Shown here piece after piece: positions 17,685 to 26,525 of a stretch of 64,000 bases of DNA (its first letter is position 1; every line of letters begins with the position of its first letter). Source of the stretch: Nannocystis sp. (GTDB taxonomy: Bacteria; Myxococcota_A; Polyangia; Nannocystales; Nannocystaceae); contig JADJRG010000013.1 of the NCBI GenBank assembly GCA_016712315.1, positions 1,309,501-1,373,500 of the forward strand, in the 5' to 3' direction. Below the pieces are notes generated by a model. That model saw nothing but the letters and a program-made list of their open reading frames with translations, was not told where the DNA came from and made no database searches. The translations under genes and the position numbers were made by a program.

Positions 17685-19918
17685 GAGATCTCGGCGCCGG
17701 GCTCCCGCGCCCGATAAGCGTAGTACCCGACGCTATACCCGCTCTCTTCGCTGCGCGGGTCGACCTCATTCAGCACCACCCCCAGCAGGTTCGTGTCGCC
17801 CTGGCGCAGCGTCGAGATCGCCCGCTGCAGCTCCGCCCGCGAGGTCGACTGGCAGCGCGCGACGATCAGCACCCCATCGGCCAAGCGCGCCAGGATCAGC
17901 GGGTCCGTCACCGGCAGCACCGGCGGCGAGTCGATCAAGATCACCTCATAGCGCTCACGCAGCTCGCCGAGCAGCCGCCGCGCCGCCGGGCTGTCCAGCA
18001 GCTCCGCCGGGTTTTGGGGGATCGCCCCGCACAGCAGCACGTCCAGGCCCTCTGGCTGGTCGGCCCCGCCGCGCAGCAGGCACGCCTCCAGCGCCGCCGC
18101 CCCGGTCAGCAAGCTCGACAGCCCCAGCTCCTCGCGCCCCAGCGGCGGCTCGAAGACCTGGTGCAGCCGAGGCCGCCGCATATCCGCGTCGATCAGCAGC
18201 ACCTTCTTGCCCGCCTGACAGAAGCTCATCGCCAGGTTCAGCGCCGTCGAGCTCTTGCCCTCCGAGGAGTTCGGCGAGGTCACCATCAACGTCCGGCACG
18301 GCGAAGAACCTGTCACAAAGGTCAGGCTCGTCCGCAGCCCGCGGCAGCGCTCGGCCATCAGCGACTGCGGGTAGAGGAACGCGTGCAGGTCGCGCTGGCG
18401 GCGCTGCGCGCGGGCGTTCGCGACCCCGAGGCGGGCGTCCGCCGGCAGCAGCGGGAGCTGCGCCAGCACCGGCACACCCAGCGACGCCAGCGCCCGCTCG
18501 AGGTCGACGAGCCCGCGGATCCGGTGGTCCCGCAGGTCCACGCCCAGGGCGAAGATCGCCCCCAGCGCCAGCCCGCCGACCAGCGCGATCGCGATGATCA
18601 GCCCCTTGGGCGGGAACACCGGCTCGCGCGGCCGAGTCGCCCGATCGAGGATCTCCACCCCCTCCGCCTCGGTGCGGTTGGTCATCCCGATCTCCGCGTC
18701 GCGCTGCGCCACCACCGTATAGGTCTCGCCCGCGGTCCGCGCGTCGCGCTCCAGCGCTCGGTAGTCGCGCTCCAGCAGCGACAGCTCGAGCGCCTTCTTC
18801 TTCTCGACCTCGAGCGACGCCTCGAGCCGCTGCTTCGTCTTCAGGGCCGCGTTCGCGCGCGCCTTCAGCGACTCGAGCAGCTCCTTGCTCTCGCGCTCGA
18901 TCCGCCCGTTGATCAGCGCCAGCCGCCGCCGCGCCTGCTGCAGCTCCGGCATCTTGTCGCCGTATTTGATAGAGAGCTGCTCCACCTCGCGCTCCGCGGT
19001 GAGCTGCTCCACCCGCATATCCTCAAAAATTCGCCGCTCCGACTGCGGCAGCAGCGACGCGCTCGCCAGGCTGCCCTCGCGTTGCAGGCGGCGCGCCTCG
19101 TCGTAGGCCGCCTGCTCGCGGAAGTGATCGGCCTCTGCTTGCTTGAGGTGCGCGCTGGTCGCGATCACCGCCTCCGTGATCTCGTTCTGCCGGTCGGAGA
19201 GCGAGATCGACGAGATCCCGTGCGACTCCTTATAATCCGACATCTTCTTCTCGGCCGCTTGCAGGCTCGCCAGCGCCTGCGCCCGCTCCGCGGAGACGTT
19301 CTTCTTCGCCTCGACGCCGGTGTTGGTGCGACGACCTTGCACATAGGCCAGGTACGCGTCGGCGACCGCGTTCGCGACGTCGGCCGCGATCTCCGGGTCT
19401 GGATAGTCCGCGCTCACCTCGAGCACCCGCGAGCCGCGCACCTCTTCGACAAAGGTCAGCTCGCGCAGGCGCTCCACCGGGTCGATCTCCGCCTGCTTCG
19501 CCAGCCGCTCGGGCTCGGAGCGGATCCTGTCGATCCCCAAGAAGACCGGGTCTTGCGCCAGCCCCAGCGCCGCCAGCGCCTGCTCCGCGATTACCCGGCT
19601 GCCGATGATCTCGCGCTGCGTCTGGTAATACTCTTTATAGGCCATCAAGCGGCCCTCGGCGTCCTCGCCGACCCCCTTCATTTTGTCGAGCACCTGCGGC
19701 CCGGAGAGGTGCAGCACGATCGTCGCGCTCGCCCGCCAGCGCGGCTGCAGCAGCGCGATCGCGACGAAGGCCCCGACCAGCGCCAGCCCCGTGGTCGTCA
19801 GCACCACCAGCCAGCGCCTGCGCAGGATCGCCAGCAACCGGACGAGGTTCTCGACGGCCTTATCTGCCTCATCGAGGGGCGCGTTGGTGGTCGGCGGCGT
19901 CGGCATCGCGAGGCCCAC
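17681..19918 (-). CDS. Wzc-type polysaccharide co-polymerase with tyrosine autokinase domain
   Basis: A 745-aa inner-membrane protein. It has an N-terminal Wzz-type region with one membrane segment (about residues 36-56), a long periplasmic coiled coil (about 215-400), and a second membrane segment near 450-470. The cytoplasmic BY-kinase domain shows Walker A SPNSSEGKSS (about 545-556), Walker A' LLIDADMRRP (about 572) and Walker B VILIDSPP (about 660). A tyrosine cluster YSVGYYAY lies just before the C-terminus. Such kinases set chain length and drive export of capsule or exopolysaccharide. No outer-membrane Wza-like gene or glycosyltransferase is adjacent. It is translationally coupled to the ligase-like gene that follows. 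Confidence 0.92.
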   Translation of the reverse strand: MGLAMPTPPTTNAPLDEADKAVENLVRLLAILRRRWLVVLTTTGLALVGAFVAIALLQPRWRASATIVLHLSGPQVLDKMKGVGEDAEGRLMAYKEYYQTQREIIGSRVIAEQALAALGLAQDPVFLGIDRIRSEPERLAKQAEIDPVERLRELTFVEEVRGSRVLEVSADYPDPEIAADVANAVADAYLAYVQGRRTNTGVEAKKNVSAERAQALASLQAAEKKMSDYKESHGISSISLSDRQNEITEAVIATSAHLKQAEADHFREQAAYDEARRLQREGSLASASLLPQSERRIFEDMRVEQLTAEREVEQLSIKYGDKMPELQQARRRLALINGRIERESKELLESLKARANAALKTKQRLEASLEVEKKKALELSLLERDYRALERDARTAGETYTVVAQRDAEIGMTNRTEAEGVEILDRATRPREPVFPPKGLIIAIALVGGLALGAIFALGVDLRDHRIRGLVDLERALASLGVPVLAQLPLLPADARLGVANARAQRRQRDLHAFLYPQSLMAERCRGLRTSLTFVTGSSPCRTLMVTSPNSSEGKSSTALNLAMSFCQAGKKVLLIDADMRRPRLHQVFEPPLGREELGLSSLLTGAAALEACLLRGGADQPEGLDVLLCGAIPQNPAELLDSPAARRLLGELRERYEVILIDSPPVLPVTDPLILARLADGVLIVARCQSTSRAELQRAISTLRQGDTNLLGVVLNEVDPRSEESGYSVGYYAYRAREPGAEIS

Positions 19919-19962
19919 AGCTTATCGCGAAACCCCGCCCGCGGGCCGGCCCCTCGCCGCGC

Positions 19963-20838
19963 TCACTTCCTGATCATCGCCCACGACACATCCTCCGTCA
20001 TCGGCTGGCCGCACGGGACGTGCGCACGCGTCATATAGAGGTCGTAGAGGGCGCCGCGGTAGTCGAAGATCGGGAGCGGATTCGACGACATCTCGACCGT
20101 CGCGGACTGGCCCATGGAGGTGAACTCGAGCCCGAATTGCTCGGACATACCGCCGCAGCACCACTCGAGCGGAGAACCGATGGCCGGCTCGCTGCACAGG
20201 TCGACGCACTCGCACATGCTCGACCGGCTGCGACGCAGCCGCAAGTCCTCGAGCTGCTGCGGGGGGTCGAAGCTCGTCACCACCGCGGCGAGCCTCGGCG
20301 GCGCGACCGCGACCTCGCTCCCTTCGTTAAAGACCACCACCGCGCGGGTCCTACAGTTACCCTCGCGATCGTAGCCCTCGTGGAAGATCTCAAAGCAGAG
20401 GCCCGGAGAGAGCACGCCGCCGACCACAAGATCGATCGGCACCACGACACTCGGAGCGCCGGTGCACGGGTTGTCCTCCAAAAAGACCTCCGCCTCTAGC
20501 GGCAGCCCGAGGCGGCGCACATAGAAGTGGGTCTCACCGACACATTGAGCGCTGATCTCGGGCGGCAACAAGCTCGCGACATTGAGGAAGGGCGGGCAAT
20601 AGTCGGGCTCCACACACGCGGGCATCCACGCGGCCTCGGTGGTTGACTCGCCGCCTGTCGACTCGCTCGTCGTCGCGCTCGACTCGCTCGTCGACTCGCT
20701 CGTCGTCGTCGAGTCACCGGTTGTCTCGCCCGCGGTGATGCTCGGGTCGCTGTCGACGAACGCCGGGTTCGGCTTGCTACAAGCCGCGCCAGCGGCGGCG
20801 AAGAGGACGACCGCGACCCAAGAACGAGACCCCATCAC
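19963..20838 (-). CDS. Cys-rich lipoprotein of unknown function
   Basis: A 291-aa protein. Signal peptide MMGSRSWVAVVLFAAAGAAC gives a probable acylated Cys 20; the residue before the usual small pair is Gly, so the lipobox is imperfect. A Ser/Thr/Glu linker of about 45 residues follows. The mature domain has about a dozen Cys (MCECVDLCSEP, WCCGGM), which suggests several disulfides. The start lies seven bases after the queG stop, at the end of a five-gene run led by a Ser/Thr kinase. I do not recognise the domain. Confidence 0.75.
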   Translation of the reverse strand: MMGSRSWVAVVLFAAAGAACSKPNPAFVDSDPSITAGETTGDSTTTSESTSESSATTSESTGGESTTEAAWMPACVEPDYCPPFLNVASLLPPEISAQCVGETHFYVRRLGLPLEAEVFLEDNPCTGAPSVVVPIDLVVGGVLSPGLCFEIFHEGYDREGNCRTRAVVVFNEGSEVAVAPPRLAAVVTSFDPPQQLEDLRLRRSRSSMCECVDLCSEPAIGSPLEWCCGGMSEQFGLEFTSMGQSATVEMSSNPLPIFDYRGALYDLYMTRAHVPCGQPMTEDVSWAMIRK

Positions 20839-20844
20839 CCCGCA

Positions 20845-22041
20845 TCATAGCGGAGCTTCGTCGTCCGGGTCTTCATCGGCGCCGTCGGTCGCAGCGGCTC
20901 GCGCGGGCGAAGCGGAGCCGGCCCCGCCCGCCCGCAGCGCAGCTACATCGAGCCCGCGGCGGCGCCCCGCCCACGCCGCCGCCCACACGATCTGCGGATC
21001 CTCGTCGAGCAGCCCGCGCGCCAGCGCCTGCCGCTCCTCCTCGCTCGGCGCGCCTGGCCGGTTCCCCAGCGCGATCAGGGCGTTGCGACGCAGCGAGCGC
21101 CGCGGGATCCGCCGCAGCGCGCTCCCTCGGCCGAGCGCGCGGTGGCGCGCGTTGCCGATCCCCGTCAACTCGAGCGCCGAGACCCGCCGTGGCCCGCCCG
21201 GGAGCTGCGGCAAGAGCGCCCCCGCCGGGATCCGCGACAGCCGCGCCGCGCTCGCGTTGTACGGGCACACCTCCTGGCACACATCGCAGCCGGCGATCCG
21301 CTCGCCGATCCCCGCCGCCAGCGTCGCCGAGATCGGCCCGCGGTGCTCGATCGTCAAGTACGAGACGCAGCGCCGCGGGTCGAGCGCCCCCGGCCCGTCG
21401 AACGCCTGCGTCGGGCACGCCTCCAGGCAGCGGCGGCACTCCCCGCAAGAGTCCCAAGGGATCGCCGACGCATCGACATGTCTCCAAGGACCTGTCTCAT
21501 CCGCCAGCGACGCCGTCGTCAGCAGCGCCCCGATCAGCACATACGAGCCCAGCCCCGGCACGATCAGGCAGCCGTTCTTCCCCAAGAAGCCGAGCCCCGC
21601 CAGGTACGCCGCGCTGCGCTCGAGCACCGGCTTCGTATCGACACAAACGATCGAAGCCGCCCCCGGCGCCTCCTCCGCCAGCGCCGCCGCCAGCGCGAGC
21701 AGGCGCCCGTGCAGCTCCGTGTGATAGTCGCGGCCCTGCGCGTAGCGGGCGATCGGCCCCGCCTCTCCTGCGTAGGGCACGCACGCGACCAGCAGCGAGC
21801 GCGCCCCCGGGAGCATCAGCGACGGGTCCGCCCGGACCGCCCGCGTCCGCTCGAGGAACGCCATCTCCCCCGCCTTCCCGCCCCTCAGAAAGGCCTCATA
21901 CGCCGCGACCGCGGGCGCGAAGCCCGCGTGGTCGAGGCCGACCGCGCCCAGCCGCAGCAGCCCCAGGCCCTCTGCGCGCGCGCGCAGCCGCTCGAGCGCG
22001 GCCGCGCTGAGCTCGCCCGCAGATCCTGTCTTATCAGACAT
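20845..22041 (-). CDS. queG: Epoxyqueuosine reductase QueG
   Basis: A 398-aa cytoplasmic enzyme that converts epoxyqueuosine to queuosine in tRNA, using cobalamin and two [4Fe-4S] clusters. The N-terminal B12-binding part carries VPYAGEAGPIARYAQGRDYH and YLAGLGFLGKNG. The ferredoxin-like part has CGECRRCLEACPTQAF and CDVCQEVCPYN, the two cluster ligand sets. A C-terminal HEAT-like stretch follows (LRRNALIALGNRPG). Length is normal for the family. The start overlaps the Nudix gene stop by 8 bases. The acidic tail (DGADEDPDDEAPL) is extra. Other queuosine genes are not in the window. Confidence 0.93.
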   Translation of the reverse strand: MSDKTGSAGELSAAALERLRARAEGLGLLRLGAVGLDHAGFAPAVAAYEAFLRGGKAGEMAFLERTRAVRADPSLMLPGARSLLVACVPYAGEAGPIARYAQGRDYHTELHGRLLALAAALAEEAPGAASIVCVDTKPVLERSAAYLAGLGFLGKNGCLIVPGLGSYVLIGALLTTASLADETGPWRHVDASAIPWDSCGECRRCLEACPTQAFDGPGALDPRRCVSYLTIEHRGPISATLAAGIGERIAGCDVCQEVCPYNASAARLSRIPAGALLPQLPGGPRRVSALELTGIGNARHRALGRGSALRRIPRRSLRRNALIALGNRPGAPSEEERQALARGLLDEDPQIVWAAAWAGRRRGLDVAALRAGGAGSASPARAAATDGADEDPDDEAPL

Positions 22042-22663
22042 CTTTTTCAGCCATCGGTCGCGGCGCGATCTCGAGGCGCGACAGCAGATCGTAGACGATC
22101 CGCGCGGTCGCCCCCCACAGCGGCGGCGTATGGATCAAGAACTCGTGCAGCTCATACTCCCGGCCCATCCACGCGTGGCGGCCGCCGAAGCGGTAGCGCC
22201 CGGGGTCGCTGAGCTCGAGCAAGCTCGGGGTCAACACCGCCGACACCTCGCCGCGCTCAGGCCGCGCCTCGAAGGCCCCGTGCACCCGGGCGACGTACGG
22301 CACGATCATAAAACCTGTCGGCGTCGGCACCGGCGCCAGGCGGCCGAGCACCTCCAGGGATCCGCGAGCGAGCCCGACCTCCTCCTCGGACTCCCGCAGC
22401 GCCGTATCCAAGAGATCGAGGTCTTGGGGCTCTGGCTTACCGCCGGGCAGCGCGAGCTGTCCCGCGTGCTTACGCAGCCCGCCCGCCCGCTCGATCAGCA
22501 GCAGCCGCGGACCCTCCGCCGGGTTGATCGCCGGCAGCAGCGCCCCCAACACCGCCGCGAAGCGCAGCGGCCCCGGATCCGCGAGCGGCGCCGCGAGCGG
22601 ATCCAACCGCCCCTCGAGCGCGCTCAGCAGCCTCCTCTCCGCGAAAGTACGTCCCGTCGTCAC
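22034..22663 (-). CDS. Nudix hydrolase, CoA pyrophosphatase (NudL/YeaB) type
   Basis: A 209-aa enzyme. LIERAGGLRKHAGQLALPGG corresponds to the UPF0035 signature that marks CoA-specific Nudix proteins, followed by the Nudix box core ALRESEEEVGL. Members cleave CoA or related dinucleotides to 4'-phosphopantetheine and adenosine 3',5'-bisphosphate. It lies between a TPR-protein gene (3 bases upstream) and queG (8-base overlap), so it is embedded in the kinase-led operon. The link to kinase signalling or queuosine is not obvious. Confidence 0.87.
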   Translation of the reverse strand: MTTGRTFAERRLLSALEGRLDPLAAPLADPGPLRFAAVLGALLPAINPAEGPRLLLIERAGGLRKHAGQLALPGGKPEPQDLDLLDTALRESEEEVGLARGSLEVLGRLAPVPTPTGFMIVPYVARVHGAFEARPERGEVSAVLTPSLLELSDPGRYRFGGRHAWMGREYELHEFLIHTPPLWGATARIVYDLLSRLEIAPRPMAEKDV

Positions 22664-22666
22664 CGC

Positions 22667-23713
22667 TCAGAAGCTCCAGCGCGGTCCATCTTGCCAGACA
22701 ACCCGCGAGTTCCGGCGCCGCTCCGCCCGGAGCGCGAGCGCGAGCCCGAGGGTGACCACGGCGAGCCCCACCGTCGCGCCGATCATCACGTTCGTCGCCA
22801 GCTTGCTGCGCTCGAAGCGGCCCTCCGCCGCGGCGGGATAGCTGGCCTCGGCCGCGCACCCGCCTGCCTCGGCCGGCGGGCACAAGCCCGCCACGAACGC
22901 GTCGCGCGAGCGCAGCGTCATCGCCCCCAAGATCGCCACCGCCACGCCCGCGCCGCTGGTCGCCGCGACCCCGCCCCACGTCGCGCTCCGCAGCGCGCGG
23001 CTCCGATCGCGCGGCGACGGCGGAGTCAGCGCTGTCGCTGTCACCTGCGGCGCCCGCGGCGGCGGGGCCACCACGACCGGCGGCGGCGGAAAACCGGCGA
23101 AGTCGACCACCGAATTCTCGCCGGCCCGCAGCTCGACGCGGATGCTCCGGCGCTGGCTCGGCGCCGCGCCCTCCAGCTCGAGCGTCACCACGCCCGGCAG
23201 CATCAGCCGCGGGAAGTCCTCGAGCGCCACCACCTCGCCGTCGAGCCGGAGCGCGCGCAGCTCGGCCGGGTTCGCTACCTCCAGCGTCAGCTCGCCGACC
23301 AGCGCGCGCAGCGCCCGCGAGCGCCGCTCCGCCTCTGCCTGGCGCTCGGCGTCGGCGTCGACGAATTCGAGGTACTCGCCGTACACGCGCAGCGCCGCCA
23401 GCGCGTCGCCGGCGAGGTCATACGCCAGCGCCTCCGCGTGCAGCGCCTCGATCGACGGCGCCACCTCGTACGAGCGGCGGAACTCCGCGGCCGCCGCCGC
23501 GTAGTCGCGGCTGACCAGGCGCGCGCGCCCCTCGCGGAAGATCTCGAGCGCCCGCGCCCGCGTCGCCTCGTCCGGCGGAGCGTCGGGGTCATCTTCTCCT
23601 TGAGCCAGGTCTTGGAGGACATGAACGCCCACCGCGCGCGCCGGCCCGCCGCCGACGGCGATGGCCACGGCGGCGGCGGCGGCGAACCACGCGGAGCCCT
23701 CGCGCCTCATCAT
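22667..23713 (-). CDS. Exported TPR protein with C-terminal membrane segments, partner of the Ser/Thr kinase
   Basis: A 348-aa protein with a signal peptide (WFAAAAAVAIAVGGGPARA) and TPR-like helices at about residues 48-130 (ALEIFREGRARLVSRDYAAAAAEF). A small PEGA-like beta domain lies at about 135-205, then a Pro-rich linker. Two hydrophobic segments follow, near 245-265 and 310-330, ending in a basic tail. The pattern is common in myxobacteria next to kinase genes. The start codon overlaps the kinase stop (ATGA at 23710-23713). It may sense a cell-envelope state and report to the kinase; this is inferred from the arrangement only. Confidence 0.8.
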   Translation of the reverse strand: MMRREGSAWFAAAAAVAIAVGGGPARAVGVHVLQDLAQGEDDPDAPPDEATRARALEIFREGRARLVSRDYAAAAAEFRRSYEVAPSIEALHAEALAYDLAGDALAALRVYGEYLEFVDADAERQAEAERRSRALRALVGELTLEVANPAELRALRLDGEVVALEDFPRLMLPGVVTLELEGAAPSQRRSIRVELRAGENSVVDFAGFPPPPVVVAPPPRAPQVTATALTPPSPRDRSRALRSATWGGVAATSGAGVAVAILGAMTLRSRDAFVAGLCPPAEAGGCAAEASYPAAAEGRFERSKLATNVMIGATVGLAVVTLGLALALRAERRRNSRVVWQDGPRWSF

Positions 23714-25746
23714 TCACCTTCGTGCGGCTTGCGGCGGGGCGGGCTCTCGAAGGTCGGCTCACGCAGATCGAGCGCCCCCAGCGGCTCCTTCGCCGGCCGC
23801 GTCGCGCGGTTCGTCAGCCGCGGCGGCCGCCGGGTCGGCGCCTCCGTCTCCGGCGGCGACGTCGACGGGAGCGGCCGCAGCGGCCGATAGAGGTTCTCGC
23901 TCGCCAGCGGCAGCAGCACCTCGCTGCGCTCCTCATGGCCGTCGAGGCGGAGCACCAGCGTGAGCGCGCGCTCATCGCTGCGCGGCAGCATCACCTCCAC
24001 CGGCGTCACCGCGCCTGCGAGGCGCCGCTCGACCTCCGCTTGCAGCTCCGGCGGCAGCCCCAAGATCGCCACGCTCGCCCCAGGCGGCTCGGTGTTCAGC
24101 GTCCACCGGACCTCGTCGACCACCGGCGCGGCCACGACCTCTGGCCGCGGCGCCTCGGCGGCGGTCGCGAGCTGCGAGGGTCGGCGCGGCTCCTCGCCCC
24201 TCGTCGCGCCTTGCAGCTCACCCACCGCGATCAGCGCGGTCACCCCGACGATCGCCCCGACCAGCGGCAGCCCCAACCACAGCGCCCACGGCCGCCGCCG
24301 CCGCCGCCGCCGCGCCCTCTCGTCCTCGCGCTCCAAGGGCGACGGCTCGGCGGCTCGCGTCGCCAAACGCGCGCTCGACCCGCTGAGAGCGGCTAGCCCG
24401 CCTCCCGGCGTGGTCAGCTCGTCGGACGCGCGAGAAAGAACGCTCCCGGCCGAGGGCGCCCCGCCCGGCGCAGATGCTGCCGCGAGCGCATCGGGCTTCG
24501 TCTCATCGCCGACCGCGGCCGCGCCGCCGGGGCGCCCGGACGGCGTCACCAGCGCTGGGCCCGTCTGGCCGGGGCGCGGCGCGCCGTCCGCGTCACGCAT
24601 GGTGTCGTGTACCACCAGCTCCGGCCGCGTCTGCTCCTCGCTCGCGGCGGCGACCGCCGGCGTCGAGCCCCCAGGAGCGCTCGCCTGGGTCGCCGCGTGG
24701 CGGTATTTCTCTTGCGCGCCGAAGTGCCCGCGGATCAGCGCCGCGAGGGCGCCGCGCGGCTCCTCCTCGCCGGCGAAGCGGCGCAGCAAGCGGCGCAGCT
24801 CGACCAGCATCGCCTCCGCCGAGGGGAAGCGATCACCTGGCTCTTTGGTCAGGGTGTTCGCGAGCAGCGCCTCGATCTCGGGCGGCAGATCGGGGCGCAG
24901 CTCGGCCAGAGGCGGCCGCCGGCAGGCGATCACGCGGGCGAGGATCTCCGCCTCGCGGTCGGCGCCGAAGAGCCGCTCCCCGGTGCACAGCTCCCACAAG
25001 ATCACCCCGAGCGCGAAGATGTCGCTGGAGGGCGCGAGCGGCAGCGCCTGCGCCTGCTCCGGCGACATATAGGGCAGCTTGCCGCGGAGCTGCCCCTCGC
25101 GGGTGTGGCTGCGCCGCCCCTTCGCCTTCATGATCCCGAAGTCGGCGAGCTTCACCCAGCCGTCGCGGTCGATCATCAGGTTCTGCGGGGTCACATCGCG
25201 GTGGATCAGCCCGTACAGGTTCCCCGCTGGGTCGCGCAGCTCGTGGGCGGCGCGCAGGCCCTCGCACGCGTCCGCGAGGATCTGGAGGATCAGCGGCAGC
25301 GGCAGGCGAGCGCCTGCGCCGCGGAGCGCCCGCAGCAGCGCCGACAGCGTGGTCCCCTCGACCAGCTCCATCACGATGTAGTAGTCGCCGCGGTCCTCGC
25401 CGAGGTCGAGGATCGCGACCACGTGGGGGCTGTGGATCTGCGAGGCGATCCTGCCCTCATCGAGGAACATCTCGATCAGCTCTGGATCGTCCGCGAGGAA
25501 GGGGTGGATCACCTTGATCGCGACCCGCTTCTCGAAGCCGGCGCTGCCGGTCGCGCGGCCGAGGAACACCGTCGCCATACCGCCGCGGGCGAGCCGCTGG
25601 AGGAGCTCATAGCGGCCGATCCAGCGGCGGATCGGCCCTTCCTCTACCGAGGGAGGGACCCCGCGCGTGCCGCTCGCGGCCAACACTTTGGTCTCCTCAA
25701 CAAGCTCTCGCATCGTGTGATGGCTCTGCGGCCCTAACGTCACCAT
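23710..25746 (-). CDS. Membrane Ser/Thr protein kinase with PEGA-like periplasmic domain
   Basis: A 678-aa Hanks-type kinase. The Gly-rich loop is ARGGMATVFLG (about 53-63), with the catalytic Lys in VAIKVI (78). The catalytic loop is IHRDVTPQNL (D184), DFG is at 202, and the activation segment ends in YMSPEQ. A Ser/Thr/Ala/Pro-rich linker, the basic stretch RRRRRRPW, one membrane segment (LGLPLVGAIVGVTALIAVG) and an extracytoplasmic PEGA-like domain (WTLNTEPPGASVAILGLPP) follow. The ATG at 25746 is chosen; the frame stays open to a TTG at 25941, adding 65 residues, but that part has no family similarity I can see. It heads a tightly packed five-gene run down to 19963. Confidence 0.87.
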   Translation of the reverse strand: MVTLGPQSHHTMRELVEETKVLAASGTRGVPPSVEEGPIRRWIGRYELLQRLARGGMATVFLGRATGSAGFEKRVAIKVIHPFLADDPELIEMFLDEGRIASQIHSPHVVAILDLGEDRGDYYIVMELVEGTTLSALLRALRGAGARLPLPLILQILADACEGLRAAHELRDPAGNLYGLIHRDVTPQNLMIDRDGWVKLADFGIMKAKGRRSHTREGQLRGKLPYMSPEQAQALPLAPSSDIFALGVILWELCTGERLFGADREAEILARVIACRRPPLAELRPDLPPEIEALLANTLTKEPGDRFPSAEAMLVELRRLLRRFAGEEEPRGALAALIRGHFGAQEKYRHAATQASAPGGSTPAVAAASEEQTRPELVVHDTMRDADGAPRPGQTGPALVTPSGRPGGAAAVGDETKPDALAAASAPGGAPSAGSVLSRASDELTTPGGGLAALSGSSARLATRAAEPSPLEREDERARRRRRRRPWALWLGLPLVGAIVGVTALIAVGELQGATRGEEPRRPSQLATAAEAPRPEVVAAPVVDEVRWTLNTEPPGASVAILGLPPELQAEVERRLAGAVTPVEVMLPRSDERALTLVLRLDGHEERSEVLLPLASENLYRPLRPLPSTSPPETEAPTRRPPRLTNRATRPAKEPLGALDLREPTFESPPRRKPHEGE

Positions 25747-26195
25747 ACGCCAAGAGAGCGCCGGCTTCACGCGGAGCGCGTCGCCCCACAGATCCGTTTC
25801 GGCGGCTTTGGCGGGCTTTTGGAGGCGCTTGGCTTTTGGTAGGTCTGTGGTCTCGACGCGCTGAGCCCTCGCATGTGGAGTGAAGGTCGAGGCGCCGAAG
25901 TCCTCATCCGTGGTACCGGAAGCGCTGGGGAGATCGCGCAAAAGAGATCTCTAAGATCTCTGAGATCGGCTCGATTTTTGTATTCTGGTGCCCGAGCCGG
26001 TCGACCGGTCGTACCCTGGCGCGCCACCCACAATTCTCGAAAACACCTTACATTCTATATATTTAAACGGATTCGAGCGCGCGAATCCGCCCGCGCGCAA
26101 AGCACGCGCGACCGGTCCTCATGGAATGGCACTTGCGTGCGTGGTCGGCTTGGCGTAGACGCAAGGGACGGACCCCGCCGGGGAGGAGTAGACCA
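25747..26195. other. 449-bp divergent intergenic region
   Basis: This region separates the kinase gene (-) from the RHH gene (+). It is clearly more AT-rich than its surroundings between 25940 and 26070. It holds GATCTCT direct repeats at 25943-25967 and a TATATATT block at 26056-26063 that could be a -10 region. The minus frame is open from 25941 to 25747 but begins with TTG. I see no convincing gene. Confidence 0.6.
25943..25967. promoter_or_regulatory. 9-bp-spaced GATCTCT repeats, candidate RHH operator
   Basis: AGATCTCT occurs at 25945-25952 and again at 25954-25961, exactly nine bases apart. A third, partial copy (AGATC) starts at 25963. The first copy lies in a perfect 10-bp palindrome AGAGATCTCT at 25943-25952. 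Ribbon-helix-helix proteins usually bind short tandem sites like these, and the next gene downstream encodes one. Binding is inference. Confidence 0.4.
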
Positions 26196-26489
26196 ATGGC
26201 GAAACGACAGACCCGCCGGAGCATCTCGGTCAAGGGCATCACCTATCAGCGCCTCAAGGACTACTGCGAGGACAACGGGCTCAGCGTCAGCGGCTACTTG
26301 GAGGACATCATCGCCGAGAAGCTGGATGCAGCCGGGGCTCCGGTCCCGACCGTCGTCAAGCGCGAACCTCCTCCAGCGCCGAGCGCCAGCACCAACACCA
26401 ACACCAACGTTGGTCCGCGCGAGAGCAACACCAACAACAACAAGCCCGTCGAAGTCGACGAGATCGTCTCGCAGCACTTCACCTTCTGA
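26196..26489 (+). CDS. Ribbon-helix-helix DNA-binding protein
   Basis: A 97-aa protein. Residues about 4-45 fit a ribbon-helix-helix fold: the basic strand KRQTRRSISVKGI, helix TYQRLKDYCEDNG, a turn LSVSGY and helix LEDIIAEKL. RHH proteins dimerise and place the paired strands in the major groove. The second half is a Pro/Asn/Thr-rich tail (NTNTNVG, NTNNNK) ending in EIVSQHFTF. The ATG at 26196 is chosen because GGGAGGAG (26181-26188) lies at ideal distance; the frame upstream does not look coding. It could be a local or global repressor. No toxin gene follows, so it is not an obvious antitoxin. Confidence 0.8.
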   Translation: MAKRQTRRSISVKGITYQRLKDYCEDNGLSVSGYLEDIIAEKLDAAGAPVPTVVKREPPPAPSASTNTNTNVGPRESNTNNNKPVEVDEIVSQHFTF

Positions 26490-26497
26490 GCACGCGC

Positions 26498-26519
26498 GGC
26501 GCCCTCGCTCCGGGGCGCC
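26498..26519. terminator. GC hairpin between convergent genes
   Basis: A 7-bp stem GGCGCCC / GGGCGCC (26498-26504 with 26513-26519) and an 8-base loop sit between the RHH stop (26489) and the stop of the convergent amidotransferase gene (26526). There is no T-tract. It may act in both directions. Confidence 0.45.
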
Positions 26520-26525
26520 GGCCTG

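Noticed and set aside
17249..20038. 929-residue open frame on the plus strand, antisense to the Wzc-type and ligase-like genes
   Set aside because: It is Arg/Pro/Gln-rich with no domain, while the minus-strand frames encode clear families. Long antisense frames are normal at this GC content.
25747..25941. N-terminal extension of the Ser/Thr kinase to a TTG start
   Set aside because: The 65 residues show no kinase similarity, the start is TTG and the region contains promoter-like AT-rich DNA; not excluded, but ATG 25746 is simpler.
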